Source of the DNA: Vitis vinifera
Lineage: Eukaryota; Streptophyta; Magnoliopsida; Vitales; Vitaceae
Assembly: GCF_030704535.1 (NCBI RefSeq)
Contig: NC_081817.1
Coordinates: forward strand, 23,809,001 to 23,873,000
DNA length: 64,000 nt
Direction of reading: 5' to 3'
The notes beneath the pieces are model-generated. The model did not search any database. It was given only the letters and a program-made list of their open reading frames with translations, and was not told the DNA's origin. Both the position numbers and the translations under genes were made by a program. Below are positions 25,240 to 35,231 of the stretch, piece after piece (positions within the stretch are counted from its first letter, which is position 1; the number at the start of each line of letters is the position of its first letter).

Positions 25240-26265
25240 TGGTCTATAACATTCTTTTTAGTTTGCAAGGAATATTTGGTGATAAGGGTGGATCATTTAG
25301 ATAAATTGCCCTTAGGATTATTATGAACACGAGGTTTGTGTGATCTTAAAGACCTCATTGAATTCCTTTAGGATGACTAAGGGGATTCTCAAGGATTAGA
25401 AGAATGTTCATATGGAAGTCAAAGGTTTTTCAAATTCTTCTACCATGAATAAGAAGAACAATACTAGATAAGAAAAGTTTAATATAAGGAATGGAAAAAC
25501 AAGCTCTAGATAGTTATTCTTTTGTGACCTTTTTTGGACATTGGAAAAAGAATGTTCGGATCACCTAATGAAAATGGAAAGTGCACATCATATTGTCATT
25601 GTTAAATGTATAGTGGTAGATACATTCTAGGCCCAATATTTGCAATTCTTTACAGGTTTTCAAAAAGTGAGAAGGTTACATGATAAGAATGTAGTTACCT
25701 TAGCCTTGGTTGCAAGATTAACTATGTAGGCTAGTGGGAGATACTACTTCTTTCTTGTATTACTCTACTACCACTCTTTCCTAATAATAGGAATTGTCTA
25801 ATCTCACTAAAATTAAGGATCCAAAAACTAGATGTCTAGGACATTTGACATTTTTATTCTAGAAGAACTTTTAGTCTATGAATCTTGTATAGAAGGTAAA
25901 ATGATCAAGATAGTCCTTTACTACTAAAGAACATAGAGCTAAGGAATATTTGGAATTAGTATATAATGAAATGTGTGTGACTTTTAGTGTTCATGCATGG
26001 AGAGGGTATGAGTACTTCATCACTTTTATTGATGATTACTCTAGGTTTAGTTATATGTACCTAATATGTAGATAATTCAATGCCTCAGATAAATTCATTT
26101 AACTTAAGACAGAATTGGATAATCTATTGGATAAACATATTAAGACACTTTAATTAGATCAAAGTAGTGAGCTTATATCTAGTAAGTTTGATCATTTCCT
26201 TAGCGAGTATGTGATTATATCTTAGTTGAATGCACTCGAAATGTCATTGCAAAATAGAGGAGAGA
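25240..26265 (+). pseudogene. Heavily decayed Ty1/copia pol fragment (integrase region)
   Basis: Conceptual translation with several stops and frame shifts gives copia-type integrase blocks. About 25927-26060 reads KEHRAKEYLELVYNE, then SVHAWRGYEYFITFIDDYSR. About 26100-26225 reads TELDNLLDKHIKTL and a degraded core resembling the SDxGGEY region. The 5' part (25240-25800) is only weakly similar to a gag/protease-like stretch. No LTRs are recognised near it. It is non-functional and unrelated in sequence detail to the larger copia element at 45.9 kb. Confidence 0.7.
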
Positions 26266-27104
26266 AGAAATGTTATTTTTATTAATGAAAAAGGAAAATA
26301 CTTCCAACTTTGAAGGTCATAGGGTACGAATATAGAATATTCTAATGATTCTTCATTTTTTAATCTTATCCTTTTCCATGGTGTTTTTGCTAGATCTTTT
26401 TAATGGGTTCCTTCTAGAGTTTATAGATAATGATATCATAAGCTCTAGGATAGTGTGATTTTATTTCATCATTTCCCAAGCTTTTATAAAAAAGTAAAGT
26501 GTTTGTGACATTGAATTTTGGGGGGTTGTATTTATTATTCTAACATGTGGTATTGTACAAAGCATTTAGTTGTAGACTAGAGGTCATTAGAATCTTAACA
26601 TTTTTTCCTTGCATTTTTTTTTTCAAACATATTATTAGATAAACTTTATTCCATTCTTTTTCTAGTTTTTCCCATTGTAAGTGAAAAAAAAAATCTTATT
26701 CTTGAATTGTTATGTTTTACGCTCTACGAACCACCATAAAAAGGAGGAGGGAGGGGGGATTGAGCAGTTATTCTTGCTCATATGATAATGTGTTGGATTG
26801 AACATCCATGACTACGATTAATATTATAAAATAAAAATGGTATGCTGCTTATTAGTTGTTGTATGTATAATTTAAAAGTTTTATGTTCTTCCTATCTCTA
26901 TTTACAGGTTGCAAAGGCAACTAGTTTGTCAAAAAAAAAAAAAAAAAAATCATTACACCGAAAATCATGAAGATTGCATCAATGAAATCATTAGGAGGTT
27001 GAATTAGGTTTTTCTATATTATGATTTATCTTTGTAGTCATTACACTACTGTTTATTCATGTGTTGAAAGAAAATTATAATTTTTTTATTGAAATATTTT
27101 GATT
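26266..27104. other. Intergenic spacer
   Basis: No gene recognised. It contains a ~19-nt poly(A) tract at about 26931-26949 and a G-rich patch near 26740. Confidence 0.4.
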
Positions 27105-28303
27105 TAATTAACAAATTTTCTTCAATAACTATCCTTGACTCATGCTGATTTTCTTATATTCAAATCCATTAAATCAAAGGAAAATACTAAAGTACCATAG
27201 TGGTACCTATCGAACAAAAAATTTACATTATTAAATATGATTAATGGTGAGATCTAGACTATTAAATAATTGTATGAACGAATAAAATTAAGGTATAATG
27301 ATACAAATAAATGAGACTAGAATGTAAATAATAAGATTAGAAAATATATATTTAACACTACTTGATCGATGATGTCTTTTCGATAGGTATAAAAAAAAGT
27401 ACGATTCGATATACTGAAACCCCATTCAAATGTTACCATTTTTTCTCGGGATGGAAGGACAATGTTTTGTTCATCACATAATATTAGCCTGGCCCTTACG
27501 GCAAATTCTCTTTCATACGTTCAAAAACCATAACAGCCATTCATTTCATTAGAAATTCTCCAGCACAGTTTTCTTCCATGGACTTGACTTATTGATACAG
27601 AAAGTTGACCGCGACCAATCTTATGGACACCAATTTTATGAATAAAATGTAAGCTTAATCTTGTCATTATGTCATCATGCTTGCGAGCTCATTGGTTTAC
27701 CCATAATCATTCCATAGATCATATTTGTGTTTGATGTATGTATGTTAGAAGATTTAACTTAGTCTTCATGGAGCTTGAAAGTCATTTTTTATTTTTTTTA
27801 ATATTTCTAAGTTTTTTATTTGAAAGTTAGAAATTGAAAAAAAAATAAGCATTTTTTTTAATTACCATTTGATATAAATTTTTTTTCAGAAATCATTTTT
27901 TCTTTAGCAAAATATTATCAATAAAATAAATAAATAAATAAAAACCCACTTGGGTTATATCTAAATATTAAGGGTGACTGAATGCTAAAAATCCAAGAAT
28001 CCTATGCTCCAGCTTAAACAGGAAAAAGTAGTTATCTAACACATTAGGGAGGAAGAGGTCTCATCTGAGCGAGGCTGATGGAAACTGGTCATCGAAGCAG
28101 TCAACACGGTTGTCATTTAGTGAGGTTTTACCAAAATGAGAAGCCCATGAAATTTTCCTGCTCCTGGGGTTCTCACCATTGAAAACTACACAATCCATGG
28201 AAACCACGTTCAAAATTTCTACGACCATTAGCTAGCACAACATAAACCATTTCTTCTGGATCTGTTGTACAATTTGGGACTGATTTCTGCAAAGTAACTA
28301 ACC
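27105..28303 (+). repeat. Duplicated 5' flank and promoter of NLR-1
   Basis: This flank aligns with 60235-61349 upstream of NLR-3, starting around 'tcaataactatcc(t)tgac' and continuing to the start codon, with frequent substitutions and indels. The W-box TTGACC at about 27614-27619 is shared with the other copy. The last 80 bp before the ATG are almost identical between the two genes and form the likely 5' leader. Confidence 0.8.
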
Positions 28304-31300
28304 ATGGCTTTTGTTGGAGAGGCTTTTCTATCTGCTTCCATTCAGAAGCTTGTCGATATGTTGGCCTGCCCCGACCTCCGGAAGTTCGCCCGCGAAGAAC
28401 AAGTCCACGCCGAGCTCAAGAAGTGGGAGGGAATACTGCTGAAAATCCATGCAGTGCTTCATGATGCTGAGGAGAAGCAGATGACTAATCGGTTCGTGCA
28501 GATATGGTTAGCCGAGCTCAGAGACTTGGCCTATGATGTTGAGGACATCTTGGACGACTTCGCCACTGAAGCTTTACGGCGCAACCTGATCAAAGATGAT
28601 CCTCAGCCAAGTACTAGTACGGTACGCAGCCTCATCTCCTCCTTATCTTCTCGTTTCAATCCAAATGCTTTGGTGTATAATCTCAATATGGGGTCTAAGA
28701 TAGAGGAGATCACTGCAAGATTACATGAGATTTCTACCCAAAAGGGTGACCTGGATTTGAGAGAGAATGTTGAAGGGAGGTCCCACAGGAAGAGAAAAAG
28801 AGTCCCTGAAACAGCTTCTCTGGTGGTCGAGTCTCGTGTTTATGGCAGGGAAACTGATAAAGAGGCGATACTTGAAGTGTTGCTGAGGGATGAATTGATT
28901 CATGATAATGAAGTCTGCGTGATTCCTATAGTCGGCATGGGAGGTGTCGGCAAAACTACACTTGCCCAGCTTGCCTACAACGACGACAGAGTGAAGAATC
29001 ACTTTGATCTGAGGGCTTGGGTTTGTGTTTCTGATGATTTTGATGTTTTGAGGATAACAAAAACGCTTTTACAGTCAATTGCTTCTTATACCCGTGAGAT
29101 CAATGATCTAAACTTGCTTCAAGTCAAGATGAAAGAGAAATTGTCTGGAAAGAAGTTTCTGCTTGTTCTAGATGATGTCTGGAACGAGAACTATGACAAA
29201 TGGGATAGCTTGTGCACTCCCTTGCGAGCTGGGGGACCTGGAAGTAAGGTTATCATCACTACTCGCAACATGGGTGTCGCGACACTTACCAGAACGGTTT
29301 CGCCTTACCTTCTGCAGGAGCTGTCAAATGATGATTGTCGAGCTGTGTTCGCGCAGCATGCATTGGGAGCAAGGAACTTTGAAGCTCATCCGCACTTGAA
29401 AATAATTGGAGAGGAAATGGTGAACAGGTGCAGGGGCTTGCCTTTGGTGGCAAAGGCCCTAGGAGGCATCTTGCGAAATGAACTAAACCATGAGGCATGG
29501 GACGATATATTGAAGAGTAAGATCTGGGATCTACCAGAAGAGAAAAGTGGTGTTCTTCCAGCTCTCAAATTGAGCTATCATCACCTGCCATCTCATCTGA
29601 AGCAGTGCTTTGCTTATTGCGCTATTTTTCCCAAGGGATATGAATTCAAAAAGGATGAATTAATCCTTTTATGGATGGGAGAAGGATTTCTGCAGCAAAC
29701 AAAAGGGAAGAAGCGAATGGAGGACTTAGGTTCCAAATACTTCTCTGAGTTGTTATCAAGGTCGTTCTTTCAACAATCAAGTAACATAATGCCACGATTC
29801 ATGATGCATGATCTCATCCATGATTTGGCTCAATCTATTGCCGGAAATGTATGTTTGAATTTGGAGGATAAGTTGGAGAATAATGAGAATATTTTTCAAA
29901 AGGCTCGCCATTTGTCATTCATTCGTCAGGCCAATGAGATCTTCAAAAAATTTGAAGTTGTCGATAAAGGGAAGTATCTTAGAACTTTTCTAGCTTTACC
30001 CATCAGTGTATCATTTATGAAAAGTTTGTCATTCATAACTACGAAGGTGACACATGACCTCTTAATGGAAATGAAATGCTTACGGGTACTATCTTTAAGT
30101 GGCTATAAGATGAGTGATCTGCCGAGTTCAATTGATAATTTGAGTCACCTACGATATCTCAATCTATGTCGCTCTTCAATTAAAAGGTTACCTAATTCAG
30201 TAGGTCATCTGTATAATTTACAAACCTTAATATTACGAGATTGTTGGAGTCTCACTGAGATGCCTGTGGGGATGGGAAATTTAATCAACCTTCGACATCT
30301 TGATATTGCTGGGACAAGTCAATTAGAAGAGATGCCCCCACGAATGGGCAGCCTGACAAATTTGCAAACATTGTCTAAGTTTATTGTGGGGAAAGGTAAC
30401 GGGTCGAGCATACAAGAATTGAAGCACTTGTTGGATCTTCAAGGAGAACTTTCCATTCAAGGATTGCATAATGTGAGAAATACTCGAGATGCAATGGATG
30501 CTTGTTTAAAGAATAAGTGCCACATTGAAGAACTAACAATGGGATGGAGTGGTGATTTTGATGATTCACGAAATGAATTGAATGAAATGCTTGTGCTCGA
30601 GTTGCTACAACCTCAAAGAAATCTGAAAAAGCTCACAGTTGAGTTCTATGGAGGACCGAAATTCCCAAGCTGGATAGGGAATCCTTCATTCTCAAAAATG
30701 GAGTCCCTGACCCTTAAAAATTGTGGAAAATGCACATCGCTACCATGTCTTGGACGACTATCTCTACTCAAAGCCTTGCGCATTCAAGGAATGTGTAAAG
30801 TTAAAACCATAGGTGATGAATTTTTTGGGGAGGTCTCTCTTTTCCAGCCTTTTCCATGCTTGGAGTCTCTAAGGTTTGAGGATATGCCAGAATGGGAAGA
30901 CTGGTGTTTTTCTGATATGGTTGAGGAATGTGAAGGATTATTTTCTTGCCTTCGAGAGCTTAGAATAAGGGAATGTCCCAAACTGACTGGAAGCTTGCCC
31001 AATTGCCTACCTTCTCTGGCAGAGCTCGAAATTTTTGAATGCCCAAAGTTGAAGGCTGCACTTCCAAGACTTGCATATGTTTGTAGCTTAAACGTTGTAG
31101 AATGTAATGAGGTTGTGTTGAGAAACGGGGTTGATCTGAGCTCCCTCACTACACTAAACATTCAGAGAATTTCCAGATTAACTTGTCTAAGGGAAGGATT
31201 TACCCAGTTGTTAGCAGCCCTTCAAAAACTGGTGATAAGAGGATGTGGGGAGATGACATCTTTGTGGGAGAACAGATTTGGATTAGAATGCCTTCGGGGT

Positions 31301-32476
31301 CTTGAAAGTATAGATATCTGGCAGTGCCATGGACTTGTATCCTTGGAGGAGCAAAGGCTGCCGTGCAATCTCAAACATTTGAAAATAGAAAACTGTGCTA
31401 ACCTGCAGAGGCTGCCTAATGGTCTGCAACGTCTCACATGTCTTGAAGAGTTGTCATTACAGAGTTGCCCCAAACTGGAGTCATTTCCAGAGATGGGCTT
31501 GCCACCGATGCTGAGAAGTCTCGTGCTGCAGAAATGCAACACTCTGAAGTTACTACCTCATAATTACAACTCAGGTTTCCTTGAATATTTGGAGATTGAA
31601 CACTGCCCATGCCTCATTAGCTTTCCAGAAGGTGAGCTGCCTGCCTCACTTAAGCAACTGAAGATCAAGGATTGTGCAAATCTACAGACTCTGCCAGAGG
31701 GAATGACGCACCACAATTCTATGGTTAGCAACAACTCTTGTTGTCTTGAAGTCTTGGAGATCAGAAAATGTTCATCCCTTCCATCCCTTCCAACAGGCGA
31801 GCTACCCTCCACCCTTAAGCGGCTTGAGATATGGGACTGCAGGCAATTTCAACCAATTTCAGAGAAGATGCTGCACAGCAATACTGCACTTGAACATTTG
31901 TCCATTTCCAATTATCCAAACATGAAAATCCTTCCAGGATTCCTCCACAGTCTCACGTATCTCTATATATATGGTTGTCAAGGTCTTGTGTCCTTTCCAG
32001 AAAGGGGCTTGCCCACTCCCAATCTCAGAGACCTTTATATTAACAACTGTGAGAACCTGAAGTCCCTTCCTCATCAAATGCAGAACCTTTTATCTCTTCA
32101 AGAACTGAATATTAGGAATTGTCAGGGCTTGGAGTCATTTCCAGAATGCGGTTTGGCCCCCAACCTTACTTCGCTCTCAATCAGAGATTGTGTGAATCTG
32201 AAGGTGCCATTATCTGAATGGGGCCTCCACAGGCTCACTTCTCTTTCATCACTGTACATTTCCGGTGTATGTCCAAGTCTGGCATCTCTTTCAGATGATG
32301 AGTGTCTTCTTCCTACAACTCTGAGCAAACTTTTTATCAGTAAGCTGGATTCCCTGGTCTGTCTGGCTCTCAAAAACCTCTCTTCCCTTGAAAGGATATC
32401 CATCTACAGATGCCCTAAGCTCCGGTCCATTGGGCTGCCTGAAACGCTATCAAGACTTGAAATAAGGGATTGCTAA
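28304..32476 (+). CDS. NLR-1: CC-NBS-LRR disease-resistance protein (RPP13-like protein 1 class)
   Basis: Intronless open frame of 1390 residues. Residues 1-100 are an Rx_N-type coiled-coil with the EDVID-like YDVEDILDDF (77-86). The NB-ARC domain (~180-515) contains P-loop GMGGVGKTT (211-219), RNBS-A FDLRAWVCVSDDFD (234-247), kinase-2 KKFLLVLDDVW (283-293), RNBS-B KVIITTRN (315-322), GLPLVAKALGG (378-388), CFAYCAIFPKGYEF (435-448) and MHD (501-503). From ~550 to the end are many leucine-rich repeats. All nucleotide-binding motifs look intact, so it should act as an ATP/ADP-switch immune receptor in the cytoplasm, with ligand specificity in the LRRs (family knowledge). The protein ends at LEIRDC, whereas NLR-2 continues for 32 more residues, and the DNA after the stop is not homologous to that tail. 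The start is fixed by conservation with NLR-2 and NLR-3. Confidence 0.95.
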   Translation: MAFVGEAFLSASIQKLVDMLACPDLRKFAREEQVHAELKKWEGILLKIHAVLHDAEEKQMTNRFVQIWLAELRDLAYDVEDILDDFATEALRRNLIKDDPQPSTSTVRSLISSLSSRFNPNALVYNLNMGSKIEEITARLHEISTQKGDLDLRENVEGRSHRKRKRVPETASLVVESRVYGRETDKEAILEVLLRDELIHDNEVCVIPIVGMGGVGKTTLAQLAYNDDRVKNHFDLRAWVCVSDDFDVLRITKTLLQSIASYTREINDLNLLQVKMKEKLSGKKFLLVLDDVWNENYDKWDSLCTPLRAGGPGSKVIITTRNMGVATLTRTVSPYLLQELSNDDCRAVFAQHALGARNFEAHPHLKIIGEEMVNRCRGLPLVAKALGGILRNELNHEAWDDILKSKIWDLPEEKSGVLPALKLSYHHLPSHLKQCFAYCAIFPKGYEFKKDELILLWMGEGFLQQTKGKKRMEDLGSKYFSELLSRSFFQQSSNIMPRFMMHDLIHDLAQSIAGNVCLNLEDKLENNENIFQKARHLSFIRQANEIFKKFEVVDKGKYLRTFLALPISVSFMKSLSFITTKVTHDLLMEMKCLRVLSLSGYKMSDLPSSIDNLSHLRYLNLCRSSIKRLPNSVGHLYNLQTLILRDCWSLTEMPVGMGNLINLRHLDIAGTSQLEEMPPRMGSLTNLQTLSKFIVGKGNGSSIQELKHLLDLQGELSIQGLHNVRNTRDAMDACLKNKCHIEELTMGWSGDFDDSRNELNEMLVLELLQPQRNLKKLTVEFYGGPKFPSWIGNPSFSKMESLTLKNCGKCTSLPCLGRLSLLKALRIQGMCKVKTIGDEFFGEVSLFQPFPCLESLRFEDMPEWEDWCFSDMVEECEGLFSCLRELRIRECPKLTGSLPNCLPSLAELEIFECPKLKAALPRLAYVCSLNVVECNEVVLRNGVDLSSLTTLNIQRISRLTCLREGFTQLLAALQKLVIRGCGEMTSLWENRFGLECLRGLESIDIWQCHGLVSLEEQRLPCNLKHLKIENCANLQRLPNGLQRLTCLEELSLQSCPKLESFPEMGLPPMLRSLVLQKCNTLKLLPHNYNSGFLEYLEIEHCPCLISFPEGELPASLKQLKIKDCANLQTLPEGMTHHNSMVSNNSCCLEVLEIRKCSSLPSLPTGELPSTLKRLEIWDCRQFQPISEKMLHSNTALEHLSISNYPNMKILPGFLHSLTYLYIYGCQGLVSFPERGLPTPNLRDLYINNCENLKSLPHQMQNLLSLQELNIRNCQGLESFPECGLAPNLTSLSIRDCVNLKVPLSEWGLHRLTSLSSLYISGVCPSLASLSDDECLLPTTLSKLFISKLDSLVCLALKNLSSLERISIYRCPKLRSIGLPETLSRLEIRDC

Positions 32477-33240
32477 CAACATCCCAAGATGAATTCTGCG
32501 CCCTGTATAAAAAAAGGGAAAAAAAAACTCACTCAGGTATGCCTATTTGCAACTCAATCCCAGTTTCATATTGTCCTGTTAATCTGATTTTCCATGTGTT
32601 TATTGAAGGCTTGGGTGGGCGGTGGCTTTTGACAGCATCACCGGCTTATGGCTAAAACCGAGTGTAAAATCTCTTGCCCTGCTTAAGCTGTTTTGTTCTT
32701 ATTTGTTTCAGATCAAGGAAGCCGTTCAATGACTCACTTGTCGTTTGCATTGTGTTTTTCCCTCCTTCAACAAGGTATGCCTACTGCCTATTCACAGTGT
32801 GCATCTCCCATTTTCATTGGCAAAATTCTGAGTTCATTTCGAAATAAAGAATGGAAATTTCTCTCTACTACATACAGGAAGGAAAGAAATAAAGAAGAAT
32901 AGAAACATATGAAATCCAAAATTTCCGAACATTAAGCAGCAAATTCACATGGTGATGGTATGTTTTTTACCTCAATCTTAGGTGATTATCTATTTTGTTT
33001 TTCCTTTTGACAATTCCCGATATGGGTTCCCCAATTTTGTAAGTGGATGGTTCCTTTTTGGAATTTCTTATTTCAGGTAGGAAGAAAAGAATGATGAAGG
33101 TGGTCAGTGCTTATCAGGACTTGTTTTTCTGGTTTCTGCTATTGTACACAAGCATGAATATGTATGCTATTCTCAGTTACATATCATATACTTCTATTGA
33201 TTTATTTATTTTCCAACTTCAAGTAAAGGTTGGTGTAGCG
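32477..33240 (+). other. 3' flank of NLR-1 with repeated intron/exon-like modules
   Basis: No protein gene. Short modules recur here and downstream of NLR-2: 'aggtatgcct' followed by C/T-rich text (about 32535, 32775, 42315), and an 'aaattyct...aggaaggraaagaa' block (about 32855, 33065, 41310, 42395). They may be spliced 3' UTR exons shared by the paralogues, but this is inference. Confidence 0.4.
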
Positions 33241-33359
33241 TAGTGTTTATGACTTGTTCTATTATACTCCTCAAGCTGTTGTTGCAGAGGGGCCAGTTGC
33301 CTTCTCTTCTGCTTTCACACAGCAATTTGATTAGGCCCAAATGCCATAACCACCCCTTA
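33241..33359. repeat. 119-bp repeat, copy 1 (also at 58047-58166)
   Basis: Almost identical to 58047-58166: 'tagtgtttatgacttg' through 'aatgccataaccacccctt', with only a few mismatches (for example gttgcagagg versus gttgtagagg). It marks the 3' boundary of the NLR-1 duplication unit. Confidence 0.85.
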
Positions 33360-34060
33360 ATTAACACTTACTCCAAGGCTTAACGATTTGAAGGCTCCTG
33401 ATGGGACTTGACTATCCCACAACACACCTATCCTAAGGCTCTTTTTACCTATAGTATGTCTTAACAATCACAACGGAGACTGACCATCCCACAACACACC
33501 TGTCTTGAGGACTTTGGGCTTGCCTTACACACCTATCCTGGGATTATTGTTTTAGCTATCATTTTCTCAATGAGTCATAGACTCGTAATATCACATACCT
33601 AACAACTCTTCCCTTAACATTCCATTTCTATACCTTAACCCCATGACCTAGTTCCAATACCACTTTTTGTATGTTTGGAAAAAACTTTGATATCACTTGT
33701 TGTGTTGGAAAAAGCTCTAACATTGATTTAATTAACTATTTTTATATCCATGGATGAAAGAAAATAATTTCATTGTACCATAAAAATATTATAAATGACA
33801 AAAAAAATCTCATATTTCTCTACTCCTTATATATATCTACACATTGAATCATGAGCTATTATTCTACTTGGGGTTTTTCACTAGATCTTTCTCATATTTC
33901 TATCTATCATACATAGTTTTTATAAACTCATTTTCATCGTGTAAATTTTTTGCTTTAAAATATAGAAAATTTGTAAAGATATTTTAATAACTTTTCTGGT
34001 ATAAAAAAATCTAATATTATAATATCATATCAACATAGCAAATATTGTATGTAAAATTCA
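33360..34060. other. Intergenic spacer
   Basis: No gene recognised. The phrase 'cccacaacacacct' occurs near 33417 and again near 33489, a possible relic of an unidentified repeat. Confidence 0.4.
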
Positions 34061-34062
34061 AT

Positions 34063-34065
<3 letters not shown>

Positions 34066-34109
<44 letters not shown>
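34066..34109. repeat. (TA)n microsatellite
   Basis: About 22 uninterrupted TA dinucleotides, likely length-polymorphic. Confidence 0.9.
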
Positions 34110-34113
<4 letters not shown>

Positions 34114-34390
34114 TAAGAATTTGAGATAGATGACAACTAATAAGGAATATATACTAACTAGTCGAATCCCATTAAATTTCATGTACTTCTTTGTGTGATT
34201 TTATTAAAGCCAAGAAAAATGGAACATGTAAGAAAATTGTAGAAGAAATTTTGGTTAAAGGTGGAATAAATTATTCTCTAATAAGAATGTAATATATAAA
34301 ACATATACTTCATTATCTGTAATAAATATGGTCTTTCCTACGTATTTATTGGATCTTGAAAGGTGGAAATTATGAAGTGGTCGAATAGTC

Positions 34391-34465
34391 TAGTGCATGA
34401 GGGGACCATGGCTTATGAGGGGACCATGGTACACAAGAGGACCATGGCTTAGGCGGAGACCATGA
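34391..34465. repeat. Short minisatellite, ~18-bp unit
   Basis: Four imperfect copies built around 'gaggggaccatgg' (consensus about cttatgaggggaccatgg). The last copy is degraded to 'ggcggagaccatg'. No coding role is apparent. Confidence 0.75.
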
Positions 34466-34799
34466 CATGCGGAGAAGTTGTGGTATGAAGTGAAAATATG
34501 GTTAAGAAAAGTAACCAAGTGGAGTATAATAACTGGTTGCCTTGATTATGGTATAGTAAAGCAATCGAGTGCATCAATAGAAATATGTGCAAAAAATCTA
34601 TGCGTGTGTGTGATGAAATATGTGTTACGAAGAGAAAAGATTAACTCCATGAAATTTAATCCAAGTTAGAAAGTGTCTCAAATTACCATTTTGCATATTC
34701 ATTTGATAAAAGAAATATGGTTTTATTATTTGGCATTTTCTAAAAAAGCTTAGGATATATTTTTTAAAATTAATTAATTTATTAAAACCAATTAAATAA

Positions 34800-35231
34800 G
34801 TAAAAAGCTGCCATTTTCCCTATCTTCTTATGGTCTTCTCTAATGGGCATTAGTTCACATTTCACCTCACGAATATGAACTCAGAAGAGCAGCCCATGTG
34901 CGGCATTTTCAACATACCAACCCTGTCGACCAACCGAGAATAAGTCCAAGGACATCCACTAAAGGTCTCACATTTTGTATTTTTGTGACTGGAACAGTCA
35001 CTTTCCATCGTTCAGACCGTCTGGACCGTCACTTCCACGGAATTCATTGCCGTATTTCGTATTTCCAAATACTTTTCTTCTGAAGAGTTGCAGACTTCCC
35101 CTAATCATTTTTTAGCTACAAACTTTTCTTCTGAAGAATATCTAATATCTTACAGATCTGTTGCAGAGAGTTCCCTTAATCAATCCCTTGTTACCCACAA
35201 GAAAAGAAAAAAAAAAGAAAAAGGAGAAAAC
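34800..35231 (+). promoter_or_regulatory. Upstream region and leader of NLR-2
   Basis: Contains a perfect 7-bp inverted repeat GTGACTG-gaa-CAGTCAC (34985-35001), then 'gaccgtctggaccgtca', a direct repeat of gaccgtc. A purine-rich run (about 35203-35229) ends at the start codon. This flank does not resemble those of NLR-1 and NLR-3. An ATG at 35088 is in frame with NLR-2 and would add 48 residues; family alignment places the start at 35232. Confidence 0.45.

Noticed and set aside
35088-35231. In-frame ATG 48 codons upstream of the NLR-2 start
   Set aside because: The extra residues include a Lys/Glu-rich string from the purine tract and have no counterpart in NLR-1 or NLR-3. The family start MAxFVGEA is at 35232.
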